A DNA stretch of 64,000 nt, taken from Campylobacter sputorum. GTDB lineage: Bacteria > Campylobacterota > Campylobacteria > Campylobacterales > Campylobacteraceae. The notes beneath the pieces were generated by a model. The model made no database searches, was not told where the DNA came from, and was given only the letters and a program-made list of their open reading frames with translations. The DNA lies in NCBI RefSeq assembly GCF_002220775.1, contig NZ_CP019685.1, positions 1,488,001 through 1,552,000 of the forward strand, given 5' to 3'. This document shows, piece by piece, positions 17,065 through 26,012 of the stretch. The translations under genes were made by a program, and so were the position numbers. Positions within the stretch are counted from its first letter, which is position 1. Each line of letters starts with the position of its first letter.

Positions 17065-18369
17065 TTAGAGTATAAAAAATGCTATTACAACTGTTGAAAT
17101 AAACATTCCCAAAAATGTTCTTTTTGCAAGCTCAACTGGATTTGCCATTGCAATTCCTGCACAAACTATACAAGCACCAGCTATCGGAGAAGCACTTCTT
17201 CCAAGACTTCCTGCGATCTCAGCAGCCATTCCAAGTTTATCTTGTGCAAAACCAAGATCAGCTGCATGAACTGTAATGGCAGCGTTAAATGCCATTGTTG
17301 CAGCATCGCCTGAGCCAGTAACAATTCCCATTATAAATGGTATAAAAGTTCCACCAAATTTAACATAAGTTTGTTCGCTTTTCAAAAACTCTATAACCCA
17401 CTCTATTGCTCCACAAGCTGTAAGTCCAGCAACAAAAACACTAGCAGCTATGATAATACCCATTATCTCAGCATACGCACTTCCCATACCATTAAAAAAC
17501 TCTTTAGTGATTTTTTGTGGATCTGTCCATGTGGCAAAAATAGATATAATAGCACCCAAAATCATTGCCTCAGCAACACCCATCTTTGTCCATTTCAAAA
17601 ACTGAGTATCACTTAAGCCTGTTCCACCAATTACCAAAATAGCAAGTGGAATTATAGGCATCAATGCATAAATAACATTTGATTTAATAACTCCTTCATC
17701 TTTAGCATTAGCCTTGATTGTATAATCTTTGGTTTTATCATAATCTTTTAAAATTATCGCCATTATAGAAATACAAATAGCAACTATTACAAGAGAAACA
17801 AAAGCATTTGGCATCTGAACTTTTATAACATCTTGAACGGTGTAAGCTGCATTTCCAGACTTTACAACTAAATCAGTTACATAAATATTATGTGATGCAC
17901 CTGGACTTAAAACTGAACCAAAAGTTCCAGCAAGCACAGAAGCTGCAGCCATAGAAGGGCGAACACCTGATGCCATCAAAAGAGGTATCAAAGTTGCACC
18001 AACAGCAGCAGAACACCCAGCAGCTGATGGAATGGCAATATTTATAAAATATGTCAAAATTGTGGTCAATGGAATTAAAAAAAATCCTAAATTTTTTATA
18101 GGTTTTGTAAGAAGAGCCACTAAATGTTGATCACATTTTGTAACTTTCATAACATAAGCAAAACCCATACTAGCACATATTGCCTTTATCAAATTTGCAT
18201 TTGTCATTGACTTTGTAAAAGCTGCAAATGCACTCATTGGCTGCAAACAAATCACACAAAGTATTAATCCAACACCTATTAAAACAGTTTTTGTGTCGTG
18301 TTTTTTAATAAGCAAAAAAACAACTGCAAATATACCAACAAGCGACAAAAATAGTCTTAATGTTTCCAT
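17065..18369 (-). CDS. dcuC: DcuC-family C4-dicarboxylate transporter
   Basis: Integral membrane carrier of 434 residues with DcuC-family features: AAGCSAAVGATLIPLLMASG, SVLAGTFGSVLSPGASHN, GIVTGSGDAATMAFNAA and EIAGSLGRSASPIAGACI. The family exports succinate or exchanges dicarboxylates under anaerobic conditions; related proteins carry other amino-acid-derived anions. Its place between peptidase genes suggests aspartate, succinate or a dicarboxylic peptide product as substrate, which is inference. A good GAGGAG ribosome site precedes ATG 18369. Confidence 0.82.
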   Translation of the reverse strand: METLRLFLSLVGIFAVVFLLIKKHDTKTVLIGVGLILCVICLQPMSAFAAFTKSMTNANLIKAICASMGFAYVMKVTKCDQHLVALLTKPIKNLGFFLIPLTTILTYFINIAIPSAAGCSAAVGATLIPLLMASGVRPSMAAASVLAGTFGSVLSPGASHNIYVTDLVVKSGNAAYTVQDVIKVQMPNAFVSLVIVAICISIMAIILKDYDKTKDYTIKANAKDEGVIKSNVIYALMPIIPLAILVIGGTGLSDTQFLKWTKMGVAEAMILGAIISIFATWTDPQKITKEFFNGMGSAYAEIMGIIIAASVFVAGLTACGAIEWVIEFLKSEQTYVKFGGTFIPFIMGIVTGSGDAATMAFNAAITVHAADLGFAQDKLGMAAEIAGSLGRSASPIAGACIVCAGIAMANPVELAKRTFLGMFISTVVIAFFIL

Positions 18370-18393
18370 AAAAACTCCTCTTATTTTAAGTTA

Positions 18394-19095
18394 TTAAATT
18401 TTAAATTTATCACCAATTTTTAAAGTTTGAATATCTTTTTTATATTCAAATTTATAAATTTCATCTACTAAACCACAAATTTTACACTCATCATTATTTA
18501 TCTCAAGCCAAGTTCCTTCTGGTAAAGCATAAATTGTCTCATTAGGATTTGCTATCAAAAACTCTTCTAATCTCTCTTCTCTACTTTCTCCATTGTGTCC
18601 TGAAATTTTGCCACTTATGAAATGCGGATTTATCTGATAAGGAAAAATTCCTAGTGTATCAAAGCTTTTTGGCATAATTATAGGCATATCATTTGTTGTC
18701 ATCATTGTTTTTCCCGCTATATTTGCACCAGCACTCCAACCAAAATAATTTGCCCCATTTTCCACAGCGTCTCTTATCTCATCAAGTAAATCAAATTTAT
18801 AAAGCTCGCTCATAAGCATAAAAGTATTACCGCCACCAACTGCGATAGTTTTAGCTCCTCTTATGGCTGCTTTTTTATCCTCATAGTGATGAATAGATTT
18901 AATATTTTTAGTTTTTAGTCTATCAATAACTTTTTGCTCATACTCATCATTTGTTCTTCTAACTCCAGCATAAGGTATAAAGAGTATCTCATCTTTATAA
19001 TCATCTCCTAAAAAATCTTTTATAGGATTTTTACAATGCCTTAAATAGCCAGTATCCTTATAACTTGAAGCACTAAAAAGCAAAGCTCTTTTCAT
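18394..19095 (-). CDS. pepE: Peptidase E (alpha-aspartyl dipeptidase)
   Basis: S51-family serine peptidase of 233 residues that hydrolyses dipeptides with N-terminal aspartate. The nucleophile is S121 in FGWSAGANIAG (Ser120 in the Salmonella/E. coli enzymes), and GGGNTF precedes it. AAAGGA is placed correctly before ATG 19095. It is one of the clearest clues that this cluster releases aspartate from peptides, which AspA then turns into fumarate. Confidence 0.92.
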   Translation of the reverse strand: MKRALLFSASSYKDTGYLRHCKNPIKDFLGDDYKDEILFIPYAGVRRTNDEYEQKVIDRLKTKNIKSIHHYEDKKAAIRGAKTIAVGGGNTFMLMSELYKFDLLDEIRDAVENGANYFGWSAGANIAGKTMMTTNDMPIIMPKSFDTLGIFPYQINPHFISGKISGHNGESREERLEEFLIANPNETIYALPEGTWLEINNDECKICGLVDEIYKFEYKKDIQTLKIGDKFKI

Positions 19096-19105
19096 AATCT
19101 TTCCT

Positions 19106-20416
19106 TTATTTTGAATTTAACTTATAACTAGCTCTTAAAAACATATCAACTCCAGCAAGCATTGAATCTTCGTTTATGTCAAATTTAGAGTTGTGATGTC
19201 CAGCTTTAAGTTCTGTTCCTATCATCATATATCCGCTTTTTCCGCCATTTTTTTGAACAGTATGCATAAAATGAGCAAAATCTTCACAGGCACCAAAGTC
19301 TTTTTCTTTTATAATCTCTGCGGTGATAAAAGGTGAAGTTTTAGCAAGTTCATAAATCATCTGACTTACTTCTTTATCCGTATCGCCACCTGCTGTGCCG
19401 CCTGTGATTTTTATATCACTACTAACTCCATAAATTTCACTTACACCTTTTATGATATCTTTACATCTTTCAAACATAAATTCATTAAGTTCAGTTGTTT
19501 CGCCTCTTGTTTCACAAGCTAGATACCCATTTGGTGCTATTACATTTCTACCCTCTCCTGCACGCAAAACACCAACATTTACACGAGTTACACCGCCTGA
19601 ATGACGAGTAATACCATGCATATTAAGAGCCATCTGGGAAGCTGCAAGAAGAGCGTTTTTACCATCTTGAGGTGCTCCTGCTGCGTGAGCAGAAACTCCA
19701 TTTATCGTTACATCAAATTTAGTTGTAGCTAGAAGTTTATTGCTTCCACAAATTATTGATCCTATTTTATCGGCTTGAAATCCCATATGAGCACCAAGTA
19801 AGAAATCTATGTCATCACAAACACCAGCTTTTTCCATAGCTACAGCTCCTCTTGTGCCCTCTTCTGCTGTTTGGAAAATAAACCTAAATTTGCCATTAAA
19901 ATCATCTAAATTATCAGCTATTAATTTTGCTAAAGTTAGCCCCATAGTAATGTGAGAATCATGCCCGCAAGCATGTGTAATTCCTTTTATATCAGAACAA
20001 AAACCCTCTTTAAATGGTCTATGATTTTCATCGTTACTTTCAGTAACATCAACACCATCTATATCAAATCTAAATGCGACAAGTTTTCCACTTCTACCAG
20101 TGTCAATCTCAGCTACTAAACCAGTTAATCCATCTTCCATAACATCAAGATATTTTGCCTCTTCATCATTTAGTAAACTTTTTGCTCTTTTTATAGCTTC
20201 TTCACATGCCTCTTTTGTGCCAAGACCTTGTCTAGCATCAGGCTTTACAACTTCTCTACCCATTTTTAATTTATATCCAAGTTTGCTTAATTTATCAGCA
20301 ATAACAGCTGTCGTAAAAAATGTAAAAAAACCAGTTTCTGGATGTGAGTGAAAAAATCTACGAGTTTTAATCATTTCATCTTTTAAGCTTAAAACCATAT
20401 TTGCAATCTTATCCAT
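19106..20416 (-). CDS. M20 amidohydrolase, AbgA-like (aminobenzoyl-glutamate hydrolase type)
   Basis: M20D metallohydrolase of 436 residues, the same length as E. coli AbgA and similar throughout: GYKLKMGREVV, the metal loop THACGHDSHITMGL, FQTAEEGTRGA, NKLLATTKFDV, RVNVGVLRAGEGRNV and the final GTELKAGHHNSKFD. AbgA with AbgB cleaves p-aminobenzoyl-glutamate; no abgB or abgT partner is present here, so the natural substrate may be another N-acyl or peptide-linked acidic amino acid. First gene of the minus-strand run, with GGAG before ATG 20416 and divergent from ansB. Confidence 0.8.
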   Translation of the reverse strand: MDKIANMVLSLKDEMIKTRRFFHSHPETGFFTFFTTAVIADKLSKLGYKLKMGREVVKPDARQGLGTKEACEEAIKRAKSLLNDEEAKYLDVMEDGLTGLVAEIDTGRSGKLVAFRFDIDGVDVTESNDENHRPFKEGFCSDIKGITHACGHDSHITMGLTLAKLIADNLDDFNGKFRFIFQTAEEGTRGAVAMEKAGVCDDIDFLLGAHMGFQADKIGSIICGSNKLLATTKFDVTINGVSAHAAGAPQDGKNALLAASQMALNMHGITRHSGGVTRVNVGVLRAGEGRNVIAPNGYLACETRGETTELNEFMFERCKDIIKGVSEIYGVSSDIKITGGTAGGDTDKEVSQMIYELAKTSPFITAEIIKEKDFGACEDFAHFMHTVQKNGGKSGYMMIGTELKAGHHNSKFDINEDSMLAGVDMFLRASYKLNSK

Positions 20417-20512
20417 ATTATTTCTCCTTTTTACTAGCAGTTTCTTTCATTATATAATTTTAAATCTTAAATAAAAGTAATATTTTTAAAATTAAGATTT
20501 TTTTAATTTTTA

Positions 20513-20523
20513 TATAATATAAT
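20513..20523 (+). promoter_or_regulatory. Promoter -10 region upstream of ansB
   Basis: Two overlapping TATAAT hexamers (20513-20518 and 20518-20523) follow T-rich stretches about 40 bases before the ansB ATG. AAAGGATG at 20551 is the ribosome site. Confidence 0.5.
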
Positions 20524-20562
20524 CCAAACATATGCTATAAACATAAACAAAAAGGATGATAA

Positions 20563-21597
20563 ATGCGCAAATTTCTACTTATTTTACTATTGTGCGTTGG
20601 TGTTTTTGCAAAACCGAATGTCTATATACTAGCAACTGGTGGCACTATAGCAGGAGTTGCTAAAAGCAATACCGACAAAGAATACAAAGCCGGAACCATA
20701 GGCGTAGAACAGCTAATAAGTGCCGTTCCTGAAATGAAAAATTTAGCAAATGTAAAAGGCGAACAATTTATAAACATACCATCTACAAATATGAACCCAG
20801 AAATTTGGCTAAATCTTTCAAAAAGAGTAAATACATTGCTAAGTAGAGATGATGTTGATGGTATTGTAATAACTCACGGAACAGATACTATGGAAGAAAC
20901 AGCGTATTTTTTAAACTTAACAATCAAAAGTAAAAAACCAGTTGTATTAGTTGGTGCCATGAGACCAGCAACAGCCATGAGTGCTGATGGGGTTTTAAAT
21001 TTATACAATGCTGTTGGTGTTGCAAGTGATAAAAATAGTTTTGCAAGAGGAGTTATGGTTGTTATGAATAATGAAATTCACCAAGCTAGAGATGTTACCA
21101 AAACAAATACAAGCGATGTTGCAACTTTTAAATCTCTGAATTTTGGTAAAATAGGCTCAGTTAATTACGCAAAAGTAGAATTTACTAGCGAATTTAACAA
21201 AAAACATACAATAAATTCAGATTTTGACATTATGAAACTAGATAAACTACCACAAGTCGATATCATCTATGCTTATGCAGGAGATAGTGATAAATTTATA
21301 AAAACTGCAATTGATAGCGGATCAAAGGGTATAATTCTTGCTGGTATGGGAAATGGAAATCCATCAAAAATAGTTTGGGATGCTTTAGCTAAAGCTAGCA
21401 AAAACGCAATAGCAGTCGTAAGAAGCTCAAGGGTTGGAAGTGGTTCAACTAGCCAAAACTCAGTAATTGATGATAAAAAATTTAACTTTATTACAGCTGA
21501 TAACCTTAATCCGCAAAAAGCAAGGGTATTGCTAATGCTAGCATTAAGCAAAACTCAAAACACAGATGAAATTCAAAAAATTTTTGATACTCATTAA
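20563..21597 (+). CDS. ansB: L-asparaginase II, periplasmic
   Basis: Exported type II asparaginase, 344 residues, that hydrolyses asparagine (and usually some glutamine) to aspartate in the periplasm. A signal peptide covers about residues 1-16 (cleavage near VFA-K). Both catalytic threonine motifs are present: T25 in LATGGTIAG and T107 in THGTDT (104-109). In Campylobacter and relatives this enzyme lets cells use asparagine; aspartate would then enter through Dcu carriers. It stands between the peptidase run and a toxin-antitoxin unit. Confidence 0.94.
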   Translation: MRKFLLILLLCVGVFAKPNVYILATGGTIAGVAKSNTDKEYKAGTIGVEQLISAVPEMKNLANVKGEQFINIPSTNMNPEIWLNLSKRVNTLLSRDDVDGIVITHGTDTMEETAYFLNLTIKSKKPVVLVGAMRPATAMSADGVLNLYNAVGVASDKNSFARGVMVVMNNEIHQARDVTKTNTSDVATFKSLNFGKIGSVNYAKVEFTSEFNKKHTINSDFDIMKLDKLPQVDIIYAYAGDSDKFIKTAIDSGSKGIILAGMGNGNPSKIVWDALAKASKNAIAVVRSSRVGSGSTSQNSVIDDKKFNFITADNLNPQKARVLLMLALSKTQNTDEIQKIFDTH

Positions 21598-21608
21598 AAC
21601 TATAACTA

Positions 21609-21647
21609 TATAATATTTGTAACTTTAAATGATATTAAAGTTACAAA
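21609..21647 (+). promoter_or_regulatory. Promoter with overlapping palindrome, probable toxin-antitoxin operator
   Basis: TATAAT at 21609-21614 is followed at once by a 13-bp perfect inverted repeat: 21616-21628 (TTTGTAACTTTAA) with 21635-21647, loop of 6. The expected transcription start (about 21621) falls inside it. Toxin-antitoxin promoters are typically repressed by antitoxin bound to such palindromes. The same hairpin could act as a terminator for ansB, but no U-run follows. Confidence 0.55.
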
Positions 21648-21664
21648 AATATTAAGGAGTATTT

Positions 21665-21868
21665 GTGAATACAACAACTTTTCATTTTGAATTACCAAAT
21701 GATAGGGAAGATTTGATTGAAATAGCTCAAATTTTATTAAAAACCGCTAATAATCTTAAATCAAAAATGGCAAGTAAAGATATCCTTGATAAATTATATC
21801 AAGAAAGTTTGCAAGAATTAAAAGATCCAGAAATTAGGGCTGTTTTTAAAAGGCTAAAAGATAAATAA
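21665..21868 (+). CDS. Small antitoxin-like protein upstream of Fic/Doc
   Basis: A 67-residue charged, mostly helical protein starting at GTG with AAGGAG upstream. It is followed by a Doc-type gene with a TAATG overlap, the standard antitoxin-toxin arrangement. I do not recognise a Phd, AbrB or RHH signature with certainty: the N-terminus is strand-like (TTTFHFELP), and the C-terminal half (about 35-67) is amphipathic and would suit toxin binding. The antitoxin role is inferred from position. Confidence 0.6.
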   Translation: MNTTTFHFELPNDREDLIEIAQILLKTANNLKSKMASKDILDKLYQESLQELKDPEIRAVFKRLKDK

Positions 21869-22261
21869 TGCAATATTTTGACATTTATTTTGTAGAAAAA
21901 ATTCATAATTCAATCATTGATGAAATTGGTGGAATAAAAGGATACAACAAACAAAGCATTGGTTATTTGATTTCAGCATTAAATCAAATTCAAAATGATG
22001 ATTTTTATCCAAATTTTATAGACAAAATTACACATTTAATTTTTGCTTGTGTAAAATTTCATCCATTTTTAGATGGAAATAAAAGAACAGCAATTCATAT
22101 AAGTAGGTATTTTGCTAAATAAATGGAATTAACTTTAATAAAGATTATTTTAAAAAAAATGGAAAATATCGTTATAAAACTTGCAGAAAATAGTCTATCA
22201 AAAGAAGGTTTAAAAGAGTTTTTAAGAATAGAATTTTTAAACAATGAAATAAAATATTAAA
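21868..22261 (+). pseudogene. Fic/Doc-family toxin, frameshifted after the active-site motif
   Basis: The first 84 residues are intact and end just after the Fic core HPFLDGNKRTA (HPFx[D/E]GNKR), which in Doc kinases and Fic transferases handles the nucleotide. A stop (TAA 22120) then follows RYFAK. One extra A in the AAA run at 22117-22119 would give INGINFNKDYFKK. The A8 run at 22152-22159 and the A5 run at 22200-22204 each need one base fewer to continue with MENIVIKLAENSLS and EGLKEFLRIEF, ending near 22261. The complete protein would be about 130 residues, like Doc (126). The C-terminal helices are lost, so activity is doubtful. Confidence 0.72.
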
Positions 22262-22356
22262 TTATTCAAAAATTCTAAAAATAATATTTAAAATAAAATT
22301 GCAAAAACTATGAAATATTATATAATATTTACAATCAAATTTTGTAAAACAGAACT

Positions 22357-23592
22357 TTACTCGCTAGCTAGAACTAACATTGTTTTTTCTAATATTTTTG
22401 TTCCTTTTATAGCATCACTAAAATTAATACTCTCATTTATATTATGACTTATACCATCTTTACAAGGCACAAAAATCATTCCAACGCTTTTTGCAATACC
22501 TTTTAAATGCATAGCATCATGCCCAGCTCCACTTGGCATTTTAAGCGAATTTATTTCTAAATTTTTTGCATTTTCATAAAGTAAATTTATCATATCATCA
22601 TCAAGTTTTACAGGTTTGTCATATGCTAATTCTTTGATATCATAACTAAAATTTAACTCTTTAGACAAACTTTTTATATAAGCTCTTAAATTTTCATTTA
22701 CTAAGTCTAATGTTAATTCATCTATATCTCTAATGTCAACACCCATTACAACTTCTCCTGGAACTACATTTAAAGCCCCAGGAATTACTCTTATATATCC
22801 AACAGTCGCTACTGCTGTTTTTTCTTTTTTTGCAAGCTCTTGTGCTTTTAAAATGATATGACTAGCCGCAATTAAAGCATCATTTCTCATATCCATAGGT
22901 GTTGCACCACTATGATCGGCTCTTGCTTTTATATTTAGCTCAAAACGAATCGGTGCTGCTATACCAGTAACTATGCCAACACTAAAACCTTTTTGCTCAA
23001 GCACTCTGCCTTGCTCTATATGAAGTTCTATATAACTTTTATATGTGTTATCTTTTAAAATAGATTTTTGTAAATTTTCAGGCATTAAACCGAAATTTTT
23101 CATAGCTTGAAAAACTGAAATTTCATTATCATCTTTTAATTCTTTAACTCTATCAAGACTAAGTTTTCCGCTTACTATTTTACTTCCAATTGTTGCCATT
23201 TTAAATCTACTCGATTCTTCACAAACAAAAACTATAAGCTCAAGTGGTCTTTTAATTTTAATGCCACTTTCTTTTATACTCATAATAGCCTCAAGTCCTG
23301 CCATAACGCCCAAAGTTCCATCATAAAATCCACCCTTTGGAACACTATCTATATGTGATCCGACGCTTACTGCAGGTAAATTTGGATCTATAACATTATC
23401 AAATTTAGCAAAAATATTTCCAACTGTATCTATCCTTACTTTTAATCCAGCATTTTTCATCAAATTTATTAAAAATTCTCTTGCATTTTTATCCTCATTA
23501 CTAAAAGCAAGTCTAGTTAAACCGCCACCATCTAAAGCACCAAATTTAGAAATTTCATCAAAATTCTCTTTAAATCTTTTTTCATTTATCAT
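22357..23592 (-). CDS. Zn-dependent amidase/carbamoylase (HyuC/AllC family)
   Basis: M20-type hydrolase of 411 residues in the allantoate amidohydrolase, N-carbamoyl-L-amino-acid hydrolase and beta-ureidopropionase group. Metal ligands can be seen in order: His in SVGSHIDSVP, Asp in GGFYDGTLGV, Glu in FVCEESSRF, His in ELHIEQG, and the C-terminal GAGHDAMH. A GAGC ribosome site precedes ATG 23592. Divergent from pyrB, it could hydrolyse N-carbamoyl-aspartate or another ureido compound, releasing an amino acid and ammonia, but the substrate is not determined by sequence. Confidence 0.85.
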   Translation of the reverse strand: MINEKRFKENFDEISKFGALDGGGLTRLAFSNEDKNAREFLINLMKNAGLKVRIDTVGNIFAKFDNVIDPNLPAVSVGSHIDSVPKGGFYDGTLGVMAGLEAIMSIKESGIKIKRPLELIVFVCEESSRFKMATIGSKIVSGKLSLDRVKELKDDNEISVFQAMKNFGLMPENLQKSILKDNTYKSYIELHIEQGRVLEQKGFSVGIVTGIAAPIRFELNIKARADHSGATPMDMRNDALIAASHIILKAQELAKKEKTAVATVGYIRVIPGALNVVPGEVVMGVDIRDIDELTLDLVNENLRAYIKSLSKELNFSYDIKELAYDKPVKLDDDMINLLYENAKNLEINSLKMPSGAGHDAMHLKGIAKSVGMIFVPCKDGISHNINESINFSDAIKGTKILEKTMLVLASE

Positions 23593-23685
23593 AGTTGCTC
23601 CTTTTAGTAAATTTAAATTTATAAATTAGTTTAATTATATCAAATTTAATAAATTTATAAACTTAAAATTTTTTTTAAGCAGAAA

Positions 23686-23691
23686 TATAAT
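23686..23691 (+). promoter_or_regulatory. pyrB -10 element
   Basis: TATAAT at 23686-23691, 32 bases before the pyrB ATG, with T-rich sequence upstream (23670-23677). Confidence 0.5.
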
Positions 23692-23723
23692 AAAATTGCT
23701 AAATCCATTTTACGAGGTTAAAA

Positions 23724-24665
23724 ATGACCTACACACAAAAAGATCTCATAAGCACACAAAACCTTACAAAAGAAGATATATTTTCTTTTTTAAGCTTAGC
23801 CGACAAATTTAAAAATCTAAATAAAAAACCAAATAAAAAAGATAATTTGCTTGTTGGAAAGACAGTTATAAATGTTTTTTTTGAAAACTCAACGCGCACT
23901 AGAACCTCTTTTGAAATAGCAGCAAAAAGACTTGGAGCGGACGCTATAAATTTCACAAGTTCAAATAGCAGCACAAAAAAAGGCGAAACACTAATTGATA
24001 CTATAAAAAATCTTGAAGCTATGAGAAGTGATATTTTCGTAGTGCGTCATGATTGCTCTGGCGTAGCTCAGTTTATAGCACAAAATACAGATGTTTGTGT
24101 GGTAAATGCAGGAGATGGATTAAACGAACACCCATCCCAAGCCCTTCTTGATCTTTATACTATAAGAGAACAAAGAGGAAATTTAGATAATTTAACAGTT
24201 GCTATTATAGGTGATGTTTTTCATAGCAGAGTTGCAAGATCAAATATTTGGGCAATGAAAACACTTGGTATAAATTTAAAAATTTTTGCTCCTCCTATAA
24301 TGATGCCTATTGGCATGGAGGCACTAGGGTGTCAAATTTGTAAAAATATGGAAGAAGCAATCGATGGAAGTGATGTTTTAATAATGCTTAGAATTCAGCT
24401 TGAAAGACAAGATGGAAGTGCTAAATTTCCATCCATCAGAGAATACTCTAAATACTTTGGCTTAACAAAGAAAAAAATGGAAATTGCAAAAGATGGTCTT
24501 ATGATACTTCATCCAGGACCGATAAACAGAGGCGTTGAAGTTGATAGCAATGTAGCAGATGATAAAAGATTTTCGCATATTCTAAATCAAGTTGAAAATG
24601 GCGTTGCTATAAGAATGGCAATACTTAGCACACTAGATCAAAACAGATACAAAGGCAAGCAATGA
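23724..24665 (+). CDS. pyrB: Aspartate carbamoyltransferase catalytic chain
   Basis: Second step of pyrimidine synthesis: carbamoyl phosphate plus aspartate to N-carbamoyl-aspartate. 313 residues. The carbamoyl phosphate site STRTR is at 56-60, HPSQALLDLYT gives the second phosphate/carbamoyl contact, and MLRIQLERQ and HPGPINRG bind aspartate. No pyrI regulatory chain lies nearby. The gene overlaps pyrC by four bases (ATGA), so the two are co-translated. Confidence 0.96.
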   Translation: MTYTQKDLISTQNLTKEDIFSFLSLADKFKNLNKKPNKKDNLLVGKTVINVFFENSTRTRTSFEIAAKRLGADAINFTSSNSSTKKGETLIDTIKNLEAMRSDIFVVRHDCSGVAQFIAQNTDVCVVNAGDGLNEHPSQALLDLYTIREQRGNLDNLTVAIIGDVFHSRVARSNIWAMKTLGINLKIFAPPIMMPIGMEALGCQICKNMEEAIDGSDVLIMLRIQLERQDGSAKFPSIREYSKYFGLTKKKMEIAKDGLMILHPGPINRGVEVDSNVADDKRFSHILNQVENGVAIRMAILSTLDQNRYKGKQ

Positions 24666-25942
24666 AAACCCTTATAAAAAATGCAGTTATAGTAAACAGC
24701 GATGAGACGATAAAAGCAAATATTTTATTAGAAGATGAGATTATATCTCAAATCACAAATGAAGAAAAAGTAGCTGATAGTATAATCGATGCAAAGGGGC
24801 TTTTTGTTGTACCTGGATTAATTGACATGCATACACATTTTAGAGATCCTGGGCTTGAATATAAAGATGATATTATAAGTTGCTCTGAAACAGCCGTTGC
24901 TGGTGGCGTAACTACAGCTATGTGTATGGCAAACACAACGCCTATAAATGACAATGCATCCATAACAAGACAAATGATAGCAAAAGCAAAAGCAAGAGGA
25001 CTTATTGATTTACTCCCAATAGGCGCTATATCAAAAGGCTTTAACGGAGATGCTATAGTAGAAATGGGCGATATGATTGAAGCTGGTGCTGTAGCATTTA
25101 GTGATGACGGACTTCCTGTAAGCAGTAGTTTGGTTATGCGCTCAGCTCTTGAATACTCAGCACACTTTGGTTCTTTTATCATAAATCATTCACAAGATTG
25201 TTCGCTTTGCAGACATGGCGTGATGAATGAGGGCAAAGTTGCAGCTAAACTCGGATTAAAGGGTATGCCAAAAGAACAAGAAGAGATAATGATATCAAGA
25301 GATCTACTTCTTGCAAAACTAACTCTCGGTCATATACATGTAGCACATGTTAGCTCTGCTTGGTCGCTAAAGCTTATACAAATGGCTAAAAATGAGGGCA
25401 TAAATGTAACTTGTGAAGTTACACCTCATCACTTTACTTTTAGCGAAGAAGAACTTTATGGTTATAACACAGCCTTTAAAATGTCTCCGCCACTTCGCAC
25501 AAATGAAGATATACTTGCTATGAAAGAAGGTTTAAAAAGTGGATTGATTGATGTTATAGCAACAGATCATGCACCACATAGTTTTGATGATAAATTTATA
25601 GAATTTGATAAAGCTCCTTTTGGAATTTTAGGGCTTCAAACTCTTATCCCTCTTACTTTAAAACTAGTTGAAGAAGGCGTTATTTCTATGCAGAAATTTA
25701 CACAGCTAACTAGCACCAATGCAGCAAAAATTTTGCGTATTAAAAACAAAGGAAAAATTGCCCCAAATTTTCTAGCTGATATTACTATAATAGATCCAAA
25801 TTTAGAGTATATTTATGATTCAAATTTAAACAAATCAAAATCTACAAATTCACCACTTTTTGGTAAAAAATTAAAAGGAGCAGCGGTTAAAACTATAAAA
25901 AATGGTAAAATTGTTTTTGATTTTCCAAATGTTATAAAATAA
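24662..25942 (+). CDS. pyrC: Dihydroorotase, class I
   Basis: Amidohydrolase-superfamily enzyme of 426 residues that cyclises carbamoyl-aspartate to dihydroorotate. H57 and H59 in MHTHFRDPG, HS in INHSQD, the third His in HVAHVSS and D302 in TDHAPH are present, so the metal site looks complete, unlike inactive PyrC' chaperone forms. The class I (long, PyrC-like of Gram-positives) type coupled to pyrB is found in several epsilonproteobacteria. An additional class II dihydroorotase elsewhere in the genome cannot be ruled out. Confidence 0.9.
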   Translation: MKTLIKNAVIVNSDETIKANILLEDEIISQITNEEKVADSIIDAKGLFVVPGLIDMHTHFRDPGLEYKDDIISCSETAVAGGVTTAMCMANTTPINDNASITRQMIAKAKARGLIDLLPIGAISKGFNGDAIVEMGDMIEAGAVAFSDDGLPVSSSLVMRSALEYSAHFGSFIINHSQDCSLCRHGVMNEGKVAAKLGLKGMPKEQEEIMISRDLLLAKLTLGHIHVAHVSSAWSLKLIQMAKNEGINVTCEVTPHHFTFSEEELYGYNTAFKMSPPLRTNEDILAMKEGLKSGLIDVIATDHAPHSFDDKFIEFDKAPFGILGLQTLIPLTLKLVEEGVISMQKFTQLTSTNAAKILRIKNKGKIAPNFLADITIIDPNLEYIYDSNLNKSKSTNSPLFGKKLKGAAVKTIKNGKIVFDFPNVIK

Positions 25943-25971
25943 AATTTGCAATTATATATCTATATTTTTGG

Positions 25972-25977
25972 TATAAT
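25972..25977 (+). promoter_or_regulatory. Chemoreceptor gene -10 element (GGTATAAT)
   Basis: TATAAT at 25972-25977 preceded by TTTTTGG, 35 bases before the ATG. AAAAGGAG at about 25999 is the ribosome site. Confidence 0.55.
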
Positions 25978-26012
25978 AGTATTAATTACAATCACTATTA
26001 AAAGGAGTTTTT

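Noticed and set aside
22123-22261. A separate small gene starting at ATG 22123 after the Doc stop.
   Set aside because: There is no ribosome site, the reading itself breaks, and corrected frames continue the Doc C-terminus.
24748-25182. A 144-residue minus-strand frame opposite pyrC.
   Set aside because: Shadow of the pyrC codon pattern; no start signal or family resemblance.
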